The notes under the pieces were generated by a model. It saw only the letters and a program-made list of their open reading frames with translations. It ran no database searches and had not been told where the DNA came from. Below are positions 53,523-62,332 of a stretch of 64,000 nt of DNA, in pieces. The stretch comes from JAZKAR01 sp040389065. Its GTDB lineage: Bacteria; Pseudomonadota; Gammaproteobacteria; Burkholderiales; Casimicrobiaceae. The stretch spans positions 119,854 to 183,853 of the forward strand of contig JAZKAR010000006.1 in NCBI GenBank assembly GCA_040389065.1. Direction: 5' to 3'. How positions within the stretch are numbered: the first letter of the stretch is position 1; each line of letters begins with the position of its first letter. Made by a program: the position numbers and the translations under genes.

Positions 53523-53780
53523 TTAAGATCTGCCTCTCATATGACTAATGTTGTAAATTTGAGCATTGAAAGAGCTGTTATAGTGATTGCTGCTAGAATT
53601 TTTGTGCTCTAAATAAGAATCTATATGTGGTTTTAATGGGCGGGCTTTGTTTGATACGGTCACATCGTTGATTAAAGGCGCATGACTTTTATTTTCGTGA
53701 TTATCTGTCTTTGTATGGGTTTCAGCAAAAGATACCTCTGACAAACAAGCGATTAAAACAAGAAAAGTCATTTTTTTCAT
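53523..53780 (-). CDS. Small exported His/Asn/Ser-rich protein
   Basis: An 85-aa protein with a signal peptide (MKKMTFLVLIACLSEVSFA) and a polar, Asn/Ser/His-rich mature part of ~66 residues lacking Cys. The Cys at 12 is within the signal and not in a good lipobox. No family recognised. Reading-frame length, signal peptide and the shared terminator support a real gene. Confidence 0.65.
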   Translation of the reverse strand: MKKMTFLVLIACLSEVSFAETHTKTDNHENKSHAPLINDVTVSNKARPLKPHIDSYLEHKNSSSNHYNSSFNAQIYNISHMRGRS

Positions 53781-54370
53781 GGCGAAAAACCTAAAAGTTA
53801 AAATTAATTGTTTATTATAATAAACAATAGTTTAGTTGGTATCAATCTTTTTTTTAAATAAATATATTGAAAATAGTTTAGCACAGGAAATTATTGTTAA
53901 CACCTGATAGTTTTATAATATAAATTGACTGCCGTGTTAAAAAAACAACTTCATTTTTATGCGATAAACAATGCGTAAGAGCAAAAATCTACGTAGCAAA
54001 AATATTAATTATCAAAGGGGGTAGTAATAGACGTTTACACGCTATTTGGAGATTCTTACCATAAGCGCGTTATTTCACTTTATCTTATTAAATTATTCTT
54101 ATTTTCCTGAAGATTTCTTTATACGTCTGCTGTTTAATAAACACATTTTGAATGTGTATATATGCTTTTTATTTTTGCTAATATTGAGGCGCAATTAAAA
54201 ACGTTTTCTGATACTGTAGAGGCTACCTATACATATAAAACGTACCCTAATTACGAACCTTCAGTGCTTTCTTGCCAATCTTCAAAAAACTCCCTAGACA
54301 TATTGGTATAAGCTGCTTGGAAGAAGCTGCTACTAGTGATTTGATAACTGTAGGCACTTCATTATTCGGA

Positions 54371-54501
54371 TAAAAATTACGCAGTTGCCTCTCTCAGCGT
54401 GGGATGCCCCGCATTATGTCAACTTGCCGTACTACGTGTACTGCCCACGTTGCCATGCGGGGCATTTTATGCCTTGGTATAGTTCAACTGCGTAACTTCT
54501 A
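54371..54501. repeat. Palindromic repeat element, near-complete copy
   Basis: The left end is slightly degraded (AAAATTACGCAGTTG); the right end CAACTGCGTAACTTCTA is intact. Inner arms GGGATGCCCCGC and GCGGGGCATTTTATGCC and apex GTACTACGTGTAC are present. It lies about 500 bp upstream of nrdA. Confidence 0.82.
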
Positions 54502-54874
54502 TGGCATTACATGCGTGGCGGCAAAAAAAGTGCATATATAGCACTACAAACGCAATGAGACAGCTTGAAATGATAGGGCGGGTGCTATTACAACACCTTT
54601 TTTTAAGAGGTTTAAGGTGAAGCGTAAGCACAATAAGCCTTAGCTACCGATCACAAAAAAATACTAAATACAAGCGTTGAGGCTACAAAATTTTTTAAGA
54701 AGCAGAGTGCTTTTTTACGATCAATTTAGGGTAAGATAGACCAGCTTTTTTGGTTATTCCAAGCTATGCCTTAAATCTTAAGCTTCTAGCTTACTACTCC
54801 CTCATTCATTTCATCGATCTCTGAAATTTTCATATAAAGTTTCCTCTATACATTTTCCTGTTTGTGTTCCGATA

Positions 54875-54890
54875 ACACTAGATATAGTGT
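54875..54890. promoter_or_regulatory. NrdR-box candidate upstream of nrdA
   Basis: ACACTAGATATAGTGT is a 16-bp near-perfect palindrome matching the NrdR consensus form ACAC-TATATA-GTGT. It lies 107 bp before the nrdA ATG and overlaps a possible -10 TATAGT with TTGTGT 15 bp upstream. NrdR represses ribonucleotide reductase operons when dATP is high. Confidence 0.6.
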
Positions 54891-54908
54891 GATTGATATG
54901 CTGGCTGA

Positions 54909-54922
54909 CCACCTATAGGTGG
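54909..54922. promoter_or_regulatory. Second palindrome in the nrdA control region
   Basis: CCACCTATAGGTGG is a perfect 14-bp palindrome centred 33 bp (about three helical turns) from the centre of the first box, the spacing usual for paired NrdR boxes. Its sequence fits the NrdR consensus poorly except at the centre, so it may bind another regulator. Confidence 0.4.
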
Positions 54923-54996
54923 ATTTGTGGTATGCTATAGCTCACTTTAAGTCGCTATCAGTCTGTGATGTTTTCATTTTTTTCTTAGGTGTATCT

Positions 54997-57894
54997 ATGC
55001 AAGAAACGCTTTTTAGTGCCGCTGTGGCACCTACTTCACCTTCCTTATTTAGTAACCAAATGGGAGAGGCAGTTACACCTTTAGAAACAGAACTAGCAAA
55101 GCTGAAAGTGGTGCGTCGTAGCGGCGATGTAGTCGATTTTGAACCTCAAAAAATTAGCGTGGCAATGTTTAAAGCCTTTGTGGCGGTGCATGGTCAACAA
55201 AAGACTTCTTCTGCACGTGATCGTGAGCTTATTCAACAGCTCACCCACAATGTATTGCAAGCTTTATTGCGCCGTAAGCCCGAAGGCGGTGCGATTCATA
55301 TTGAAGAAATTCAAGACCAAGTAGAATTAGCATTGATGCGTTCAGGTGAGCATGAAGTCGCGCGTGCCTATGTGTTGTATAGAGAAAAACGCACTCAAGC
55401 GCGCGCCCAAGAACATAATGAACAATTAACGCAGATAAAATCAGGCGAAACTGTTTTACATGTAGTGATTGATGGCGAGCGCCGCCCCCTAGATGTAGTA
55501 TGGTTAAAAGGGTTAATGACTAGTGCTTGTGAAGGTTTACCTGCAACACAGCCAGATTTAGTCTTCGCTGCCACCATTAAAGATTTGTATGATGGCGTAC
55601 CTTATGAAGAAGTGCGTAAATCAGCCATTTTAGCCGCCCGTACACTGATTGAGCAGGAACCTACCTACAGCCAGGTAACCGCGCGGTTATTACTAGATGC
55701 ATTACGTGAAGAAGCATTAGGTGAAACAGTATCGCAAGCCGATATGCAAGAACGCTATCGTGAATATTTGCGTGAAGCCATTGAGCATGGCGCGCGTATT
55801 GGGTTAATTGACGACAAATTAAAGCAGTATGATTTTGTTCAATTAGGCGAAGCCTTAAATGCCGATCGTGATCTACAGTTTGATTATTTAGGCTTGCAAA
55901 CTTTATATGATCGCTATTTTTTAGTTGATCATAACGATGCAAAGCGCGGCAGCCGTCGTTTTGAATTACCCCAAGTTTTCTTTATGCGTATCGCGATGGG
56001 CTTGGCGCTTAATGAGGTTGATCGTGAAGCGCGTGCCATTGAATTTTATCAATTGCTCTCCAGCTTTGATTTCATGAGTTCAACGCCTACTTTATTTAAC
56101 TCTGGTACTCACCGTTCACAATTATCAAGCTGTTACTTAACAACAGTTGATGATGACTTGGCAGGTATTTACGAAGCATTAAAAGAAAATGCGCTCCTTT
56201 CTAAGTTTGCGGGTGGATTAGGCAATGATTGGACACCTGTACGTGCGTTAGGTTCTCCTATTAAAGGAACCAACGGAAAATCACAAGGTGTAGTGCCCTT
56301 TTTGAAAGTAGTGAATGATACGGCAGTTGCAGTTAACCAGGGCGGTAAGCGTAAGGGTGCTGTTTGCGCGTATTTAGAATCATGGCATCTTGATATCGAA
56401 GAGTTTCTAGAGCTACGCAAAAATACAGGCGATGATCGCCGCCGTACCCATGATATGAATACCGCGAACTGGATTCCTGATTTATTTATGCGCCGTGTGA
56501 TGGAAGCCGGAGATTGGACTTTATTTTCACCTGTTGATACGCCTGATTTACACGAGTTATTTGGATTGGCTTTTGAAAAAGCCTATACAGGCTATGAAGA
56601 GAAAGCGGCGAGGGGTGAGTTAAAGCAATTTAAAACAATTCCTGCGCTTCAGTTATGGCGCAAAATGCTTTCTATGTTGTTTGAAACAGGCCACCCCTGG
56701 ATTACATTTAAAGACCCTTGTAATATCCGTAGCCCCCAACAGCATATTGGCGTGGTACATAGCTCAAATTTATGTACAGAAATTACATTAAATACTAACA
56801 AAGACGAAATTGCGGTATGTAATTTAGGGTCTGTAAATTTAGTGAACCACCTCAAGCATGAGGGCGGTCGCTGGTCATTAGATCACGATAAATTGCAGCG
56901 TACTATTCGTACCGCAATGCGTATGCTTGATAACGTGATTGATATTAATTATTACGCGGTGAAAAAAGCACGTACTTCTAATTTGCGCCATCGCCCAGTT
57001 GGCATGGGCATTATGGGATTTCAAGATAGTCTGCATCAAATGCGTGTGCCTTATTCTTCTGAAGAAGCCATCGAATTTGCTGATCGCTCAATGGAAGCCG
57101 TTTGTTACTTCGCATATTGGGCATCAACAGAGCTTGCAAAAGAGCGCGGCACCTATATGACCTATAAAGGTAGCTTGTGGGATCAAGGCATTCTACCGCC
57201 TGATACTTTAAAGCTATTACGCCAGGAGCGCGGCGGGTATGTGGATGTGAACATGCAGCACACCCTAGATTGGGATGCTTTACGCACGCAGATTAAAACC
57301 TACGGTATGCGTAATTCTAACTGTGTAGCCATTGCGCCTACCGCGACAATTTCAAATATTGTAGGCGTCTCAGCCAGTATTGAGCCTTCGTATCAGAACC
57401 TTTTTGTAAAATCGAATCTCTCAGGCGAGTTTACGGTTATCAACACGTACCTAGTGCGTGATTTGAAAGAGCGTAAGCTGTGGGATGAAGTTATGGTGGC
57501 AGATCTTAAATATTTTGATGGCGCGGTATCAAAAATAGATCGTATTCCTGATGATTTAAAACATTTGTATGCTACCGCGTTTGAGGTTGACCCAAAATGG
57601 CTGGTTGAAGCCGCCTCGCGTCGCCAGAAATGGATTGATCAGGCGCAGAGCTTGAATATTTATATGGCAGGAGCTTCAGGTAAGCGCCTCGATGAGCTTT
57701 ATAAATTAGCATGGGTTCGTGGTTTAAAAACCACGTATTATTTACGCACACTGGCAGCTTCAAATGCAGAAAAATCGACAGGGCGCGGCGGTGAGCTTAA
57801 TGCGGTGTCTAACCTGATGCCAGCAGCCGAGGCCGTTGAAGCAGAGCCTAAAATGTGCTCCATTGATAATCCTGATTGCGAGGCTTGTCAGTAA
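54997..57894 (+). CDS. nrdA: Class Ia ribonucleotide reductase large subunit
   Basis: A 965-aa catalytic subunit reducing ribonucleoside diphosphates. Start chosen at the ATG with TTAGGTG upstream; a frame beginning 26 codons earlier runs through the second control palindrome. An ATP-cone (about 25-125, VVRRSGDVVDFEPQKI) gives dATP/ATP control, and the next ~90 residues look like a second, degenerate cone. The redox pair is Cys379 and Cys608, the thiyl radical Cys593 with Asn591 and Glu595 (NLCTE), the radical-transfer tyrosines 914-915, and the C-terminal shuttle Cys residues are in CSIDNPDCEACQ. Followed by a DUF2442 gene and nrdB. Confidence 0.97.
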   Translation: MQETLFSAAVAPTSPSLFSNQMGEAVTPLETELAKLKVVRRSGDVVDFEPQKISVAMFKAFVAVHGQQKTSSARDRELIQQLTHNVLQALLRRKPEGGAIHIEEIQDQVELALMRSGEHEVARAYVLYREKRTQARAQEHNEQLTQIKSGETVLHVVIDGERRPLDVVWLKGLMTSACEGLPATQPDLVFAATIKDLYDGVPYEEVRKSAILAARTLIEQEPTYSQVTARLLLDALREEALGETVSQADMQERYREYLREAIEHGARIGLIDDKLKQYDFVQLGEALNADRDLQFDYLGLQTLYDRYFLVDHNDAKRGSRRFELPQVFFMRIAMGLALNEVDREARAIEFYQLLSSFDFMSSTPTLFNSGTHRSQLSSCYLTTVDDDLAGIYEALKENALLSKFAGGLGNDWTPVRALGSPIKGTNGKSQGVVPFLKVVNDTAVAVNQGGKRKGAVCAYLESWHLDIEEFLELRKNTGDDRRRTHDMNTANWIPDLFMRRVMEAGDWTLFSPVDTPDLHELFGLAFEKAYTGYEEKAARGELKQFKTIPALQLWRKMLSMLFETGHPWITFKDPCNIRSPQQHIGVVHSSNLCTEITLNTNKDEIAVCNLGSVNLVNHLKHEGGRWSLDHDKLQRTIRTAMRMLDNVIDINYYAVKKARTSNLRHRPVGMGIMGFQDSLHQMRVPYSSEEAIEFADRSMEAVCYFAYWASTELAKERGTYMTYKGSLWDQGILPPDTLKLLRQERGGYVDVNMQHTLDWDALRTQIKTYGMRNSNCVAIAPTATISNIVGVSASIEPSYQNLFVKSNLSGEFTVINTYLVRDLKERKLWDEVMVADLKYFDGAVSKIDRIPDDLKHLYATAFEVDPKWLVEAASRRQKWIDQAQSLNIYMAGASGKRLDELYKLAWVRGLKTTYYLRTLAASNAEKSTGRGGELNAVSNLMPAAEAVEAEPKMCSIDNPDCEACQ

Positions 57895-58226
57895 GGTAAT
57901 AAACGGAAGTATTTTTTCTTGTGAGTACTTGCGCGAGTACTTGTGTTTAAGACTGTTAAATTCGGAATGCATTTACCTATACACGCCATGGGCTATCAGG
58001 TGTACGATATATGCAGCATGGTGTGTTTCGAAGTTTGTTCTTCATTCAATATGGATATCTGTAAAACGCAAATTTGGGCTGAGCGTGCGTACTAACCAAC
58101 TGTCATCAACAGAGTGTGTGCTGAAAAAAATGTTGCCAAGCAATATTTTAAGGTATTGAACTAATGTGTTTGTTGATCATGCGTTAGGCGTTAGCAGGTA
58201 TTCAGGATTCAAAAGGATTGATTTAA
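57895..58226. other. Spacer between nrdA and the DUF2442 gene
   Basis: Contains a direct repeat GAGTACTTG-CGC-GAGTACTTG just after nrdA, which can also fold, but no U tract. A 107-codon frame crossing this spacer has no ribosome binding site and looks accidental. Confidence 0.5.
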
Positions 58227-58472
58227 ATGGCTCAATATCCTCGACTTGTTGAGGCCAAGTATCTTGGTAGTTATCGCCTTCACATAAAGTTTGAAGATGG
58301 GCGCGAAGGGGTTGTGGATCTTTCAGAGGATTTATGGGGAGATTACCGTAGTGCTTTGCGTGATCCCACTATTTTCGCAGCCTTTTTTATAGATGGTGAT
58401 GTCTTAGCCTGGGATAACGGAGCAGAGTTTGATAGCGATGATTTATATCATCAGTTGAATCAAATTAACTAG
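58227..58472 (+). CDS. DUF2442 protein
   Basis: An 81-aa protein of the DUF2442 family: VEAKYLGSYRLHIKFEDGREGVVDL, then LRDPTIFAAFFIDGDVLAWDNGAEFD. Function unknown; in other genomes such genes often partner DUF4160 in toxin-antitoxin-like pairs, which is not seen here. It lies between nrdA and nrdB on the same strand with AAAAGGA upstream, so it is probably co-transcribed with them. Confidence 0.88.
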   Translation: MAQYPRLVEAKYLGSYRLHIKFEDGREGVVDLSEDLWGDYRSALRDPTIFAAFFIDGDVLAWDNGAEFDSDDLYHQLNQIN

Positions 58473-58833
58473 GTTCGTTTATACAGTATAAATGGTCGCC
58501 TAACCCTTTTTGCAAACGTGTATTGCTGCACCGCAGCACTGAAGTGCTTTGATGAGGTATAGGTTTGTAGTTGTATAGGGTAGGGGCCATGTTTAAGCGT
58601 TCTTAGTAGTGTTATTGATCTCATTCATTTAAATCAACAATCAACGGTGTTTAGTTAGGTAATTGGATTTACGCATTTATACAAACTAGGCAACAACGGC
58701 ATGCCCGAATAATAGGGGCTATATGGGCTATGAGTAGTAAAGTAGTAAACGCTATAAGTTGTTTTGCGTAAGTTTATATTAATAAATAGGTAGGCCTGGC
58801 AGAGCAGGTGTAATACGTCATGAAAGGTAAACC
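58473..58833. other. Spacer between the DUF2442 gene and nrdB
   Basis: 361 bp without a convincing gene, terminator or repeat copy. It may carry a promoter for nrdB; none was recognised. Confidence 0.5.
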
Positions 58834-60003
58834 ATGCTAGATTTTGAAGATACCCCCAGTGCTGATGAAACACGGCATTTAAATTTAGATTTATTCGATT
58901 CTATTGATACAACCCAAGCCAAAGCAAACGCAGCTACACAAGATGAAGCAGCGAAAGCAAAAAGCGCAGCAGAAGCTGCCGCATTTAAACGCGTTCAGCT
59001 TTCAGATAAGCGGGTAATTAATGGGTTAGCCGATGTAAATCAGTTAGTACCATTTAAATATCATTGGGCGTGGGATAAATATCTAGCAGGGTGCGCGAAC
59101 CATTGGATGCCGCAAGAAATTAATATGCAGCGCGATATTGAATTGTGGAAAAATCCTAATGGGTTAACCGAAGACGAGCGTTTAATTATTAAACGTAACT
59201 TAGGGTTTTTTGTGACGGCTGATTCATTAGCAGCCAATAATATTGTATTAGGTACCTATCGCCATATTACTGCGCCTGAGTGCCGCCAGTATATGTTACG
59301 CCAAGCGTTTGAAGAAGCCATTCATACCCATGCATACCAATATATTGTTGAGTCGTTAGGGCTGGATGAAGGCGAAATTTTTAATGCGTATCATGAAATC
59401 GCTAGCATTCGCGATAAAGACGAGTTCTTAATTCCTTTTATTGATACGTTGACGAACCCTGATTTTAAAACAGGTACGCCTGAAACAGATCAGCAATTAT
59501 TACGTTCCATGATTGTATTTAGCTGCATTATGGAAGGCTTATTTTTCTACGTAGGCTTTGTGCAAATTCTGGCCTTAGGCCGCCAAAATAAAATGACCGG
59601 TTCAGCCGAGCAATATCAATATATTTTGCGCGATGAATCGATGCACTGTAATTTTGGTATTGACATGATTAATACCATTAAACAAGAAAACCCCCATTTA
59701 TGGACGCCAGCTTTCCGTGAAGAAATTGCCGGGCTAATTCGTAAAGGGGTGGAATTAGAATACCGCTACGCTGAAGACACCATGCCACGCGGCGTATTAG
59801 GTTTAAATGCACCGATGTTTAAAGAGTATTTACGTTTTATTGCCAACCGCCGCGCACAACAAATTGGTTTAGACCCTTTATTTGAAAAAGCTGAAAATCC
59901 TTTCCCCTGGATGTCGGAAATTATGGATTTGAAGAAAGAGAAAAACTTTTTTGAGACCAGAGTGATTGAATATCAGACGGGTGGGGCGTTAAGTTGGGAT
60001 TGA
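58834..60003 (+). CDS. nrdB: Class Ia ribonucleotide reductase small subunit
   Basis: A 389-aa di-iron tyrosyl-radical subunit. The metal ligands Asp130, Glu161, His164, Glu234, Glu268 and His271 are present, and Tyr168 (EEAIHTHAY) has the position of the E. coli radical Tyr122. An Ala/Lys-rich stretch near 28-52 is an N-terminal extension. AAAGG precedes the ATG. The final residues GGALSWD keep the C-terminal peptide that docks on NrdA. Its last ~150 bp plus terminator are repeated 2.5 kb downstream. Confidence 0.97.
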   Translation: MLDFEDTPSADETRHLNLDLFDSIDTTQAKANAATQDEAAKAKSAAEAAAFKRVQLSDKRVINGLADVNQLVPFKYHWAWDKYLAGCANHWMPQEINMQRDIELWKNPNGLTEDERLIIKRNLGFFVTADSLAANNIVLGTYRHITAPECRQYMLRQAFEEAIHTHAYQYIVESLGLDEGEIFNAYHEIASIRDKDEFLIPFIDTLTNPDFKTGTPETDQQLLRSMIVFSCIMEGLFFYVGFVQILALGRQNKMTGSAEQYQYILRDESMHCNFGIDMINTIKQENPHLWTPAFREEIAGLIRKGVELEYRYAEDTMPRGVLGLNAPMFKEYLRFIANRRAQQIGLDPLFEKAENPFPWMSEIMDLKKEKNFFETRVIEYQTGGALSWD

Positions 60004-60027
60004 TTGGGTGATGAATTAGAAGTGAAT

Positions 60028-60060
60028 AAAAAAGGGCATATTGATGCCCTTTTTTATTTT
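60028..60060 (+). terminator. Rho-independent terminator of nrdB
   Basis: AAAAAAGGGCAT / ATGCCCTTTTTT stem with loop ATTG and a T-rich tail. An identical hairpin lies at 62505-62532 in the duplicated segment. Confidence 0.9.
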
Positions 60061-60094
60061 TAGGTGTCTAATTTATGTTGGATTTTAGGAAGCC

Positions 60095-61111
60095 ATGAAA
60101 ACAATAATATATCCAAATAATTGTAATTTTAGTGATATTTTTAAATTTTGTGATGAGGTTGAACGTCTTTCAGGTGTTGAAAAAATTAATATTGATTTTT
60201 CATCTATGGGAAGAATTGAACCATTTACTATGGTGTATGTTGCAAAGTTTATACGTAATTTTGTTAGATTAAATTCCGATACGACTGTATATGCTTCAGG
60301 GTTTGAAAATAAAAACTATGCAGCGAACATGGCTTTTTTTAGAGCATTTGGTTTAAAGCATGGTAGAGAACCCAACTGTACTGATGGAAATGACCACTTT
60401 GTCCCCTTTACCATCCTTAGAGTCAGGCGAATAATTGATGAAGCATTACAAGCGCAAAAAGCAGAGCAAGATATTATTGAATCTCGCTCTGAACATTTAG
60501 CTAAAATACTTTCACGAAGTGAGAGTGATAATCTTGTTGATGCCCTCACATTTTCAATTAGAGAAATAATGAGAAATGTATTTGAGCATAGTAAGTCAAA
60601 GGGAATAGAATATTGCGCCCAATACTGGTCATCGTATAAAAAGGTAGAAATAGCAATTTCTGACACTGGAATAGGACTAAAAGAATCATTGAAAAATAAT
60701 CCTTTTATACAAGTGAATAATGATTCTGATGCGATTCAGCAAGCACTAATGCCAGGAATTTCAAGTAAAAATTATAAAGGCGCAATAATTAATAAAAATG
60801 ATCCTTGGCACAATTCAGGTTTCGGTTTATATATGACTAACAGAATTTGTCGTTTAGGTGGTAGTTTCCTTATATGTAGTGGTAATCATGGAATATTGTT
60901 AAACGAAAATGGAAAAGAGCATATAAATCTCAATCATGCTTGTAAGGGAACTGCTATTCGTATGGTTTTAAATACATGTAAAATTGGCTCTCTTAATAAA
61001 ATGCTAGAGAATTTCCGTAAAGAAGGTTATGAAATTGCAAAACAAATAAAAGGGATAGGTGTTTATGACGCATCTGCTGCTTCACAAATGTTATCTAGAG
61101 ACTTTAAATGA
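60095..61111 (+). CDS. STAS-like/HATPase (Bergerat fold) protein
   Basis: A 338-aa soluble protein. Residues ~1-115 look like a STAS-type domain (VEKINIDFSSMGRIEPFTMVY). Residues ~140-305 form a GHKL ATPase: N box EIMRNVFEHS, G1 DTGIG, G2 NSGFGLYMTNRICRLGG. It lacks a HisKA phospho-acceptor domain, so it is not a classical sensor kinase. Anti-sigma kinases and effector ATPases in accessory islands have similar layouts. It lies between nrdB and a decayed nrdB fragment; the stop codon is followed at once by REP-like motifs. AT-rich relative to nrdB. Biological role unknown. Confidence 0.78.
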   Translation: MKTIIYPNNCNFSDIFKFCDEVERLSGVEKINIDFSSMGRIEPFTMVYVAKFIRNFVRLNSDTTVYASGFENKNYAANMAFFRAFGLKHGREPNCTDGNDHFVPFTILRVRRIIDEALQAQKAEQDIIESRSEHLAKILSRSESDNLVDALTFSIREIMRNVFEHSKSKGIEYCAQYWSSYKKVEIAISDTGIGLKESLKNNPFIQVNNDSDAIQQALMPGISSKNYKGAIINKNDPWHNSGFGLYMTNRICRLGGSFLICSGNHGILLNENGKEHINLNHACKGTAIRMVLNTCKIGSLNKMLENFRKEGYEIAKQIKGIGVYDASAASQMLSRDFK

Positions 61112-61160
61112 ATTAAGGCCAGACTTGAAAAGTAAATTAGGGCCAGACCTTGAGGTATCG
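61111..61160. repeat. REP-like motif pair after the HATPase gene
   Basis: AATTAAGGCCAGACTTGAAA and TAAATTAGGGCCAGACCT with GAGGTATCG directly after it. The second is close to the motif at 63931-63956 (AATTAGGGTCAGAGTCTGAG followed by GTATCC). The following 180 bp to the next gene show no frame. Confidence 0.55.
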
Positions 61161-61340
61161 AATGACAATAGGCCATATCGAATCTAAATACTTACTAAAT
61201 CTTTTAAAAGACATGAATGATGTTGAGGTCATATTGTCGCTCTTTCATCGCATACTCCGACAAGAACTATTGTCGTCTTTATCGAGTATCCATCAAACTA
61301 GGGGAGCTACATCCTGACCTTATTGTATGTTAATAATTAT

Positions 61341-62174
61341 TTATGATGTGTGATGAATGATAGGAGGAAAAGATAAATCAAAATATTCTCCAATATCAAC
61401 AGGCATAACAGGTGTTCGCGCTAGTAAGTAAGAAAGGTATAAATAAAACTTAGTTAATGTATCTTCGCCAGCTTCTACAACTATTGGAAAGTTTGGGGAA
61501 GGTTGGTCATTGTGTTGGCAAATATCTGCATATTGAATCATTTCGCTTGTATCTATTAATGCCTCGTAGCCTTCACCTAAGTCTTTTGGTTTTGAAAGCA
61601 AAATATAGCCTTTGTTAAGCACAAAAATCATATTTATCCAATTATTTACATACCCAACTTCTAGATTAAATTCTTTCCAATTATTTGCTAGTGACTCAAG
61701 GGAGTTACCTTTCAAGTTGTAAGCAAACACAACTCCAAATGGATATATGGGAGGCATAATTCTTGCACCGCTAAATGTACTTAAGGTCACTAACTTATTG
61801 GAGGCATTTTCTTTATATCTCTGTATTTTTAAAACAGAGTCATAAAGCTCATCTTTTGATAAAGCTGATTTTACTTCGATAATGCCATGCGTGCCATCAA
61901 TAGGTACTAATATAGAACTTTCAGCATATAAAATTGGGCATTTAAGCTTATCGTATAGAATGATATCTGTTTGGTTGCTTAAATCGCCATTAGGAAATAT
62001 GATTTGTCCAGAACCTATTCCGTATTGAAAGGGAAGTTTTTCAGTGAGAAATTTTTTTAGGATATTTTCTCTGTTCTCTCCTTTTACTCCTGGATGATCA
62101 CTTATACCTGCTTCTATAAAATCTAACTGCATTTTTTTAGAAATTAAATTAAATTTATCAATTAACTTGGACAT
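61341..62174 (-). CDS. DUF6602 PD-(D/E)XK-like protein
   Basis: A 277-aa protein from the ATG with AAAGG upstream. The N-terminal half has GVKGENRENILKKFL, then SNQTDIILYD and GTHGIIEVKSALS, giving the E/D-x(n)-E-x-K arrangement of PD-(D/E)XK nuclease folds. This matches the pattern of DUF6602, found in accessory and defence-linked loci. The C-terminal half is hydrophobic in places but has no clear membrane helix. It is convergent with the HATPase gene, inside the segment bounded by the two nrdB ends. Nuclease activity is inferred from motifs only. Confidence 0.72.
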   Translation of the reverse strand: MSKLIDKFNLISKKMQLDFIEAGISDHPGVKGENRENILKKFLTEKLPFQYGIGSGQIIFPNGDLSNQTDIILYDKLKCPILYAESSILVPIDGTHGIIEVKSALSKDELYDSVLKIQRYKENASNKLVTLSTFSGARIMPPIYPFGVVFAYNLKGNSLESLANNWKEFNLEVGYVNNWINMIFVLNKGYILLSKPKDLGEGYEALIDTSEMIQYADICQHNDQPSPNFPIVVEAGEDTLTKFYLYLSYLLARTPVMPVDIGEYFDLSFPPIIHHTS

Positions 62175-62305
62175 GAAAGCCTTTTCAAAATGAATAATGG
62201 GGACCAAACTCGAACTTTCTCTTCATGATAGATAATACCTTTAGTAAGATAGGCCATTTCTTTAGTAACAATACGAAGAAATACTTTGCTTATTCACGTC
62301 AAGAT

Positions 62306-62329
62306 AGTAAATTCGATTCTGACCCTAAT
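62306..62329. repeat. REP-like motif
   Basis: AGTAAATTCGATTCTGACCC followed by TAAT, the reverse-strand form of ATTAGGGTCAGAATCGAATTT. It ends 3 bp before the duplicated nrdB segment begins. Confidence 0.6.
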
Positions 62330-62332
62330 CAT

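Larger units (their letters stand above)
53781..54996. other. Long intergenic region upstream of nrdA
   Basis: About 1.2 kb without a credible gene. It holds one repeat copy (54371-54501) and, near the right end, the nrdA control region with two palindromes. The rest is AT-rich with scattered stops in all frames. Confidence 0.6.

Noticed and set aside
226..54501. CRISPR array hypothesis for the repeats
   Set aside because: Copies are kilobases apart, palindromic and without regular spacers. No cas genes are present.
57836..58159. A 107-codon frame spanning the end of nrdA and the spacer
   Set aside because: It begins inside nrdA in another frame and has neither a ribosome binding site nor a recognisable domain.
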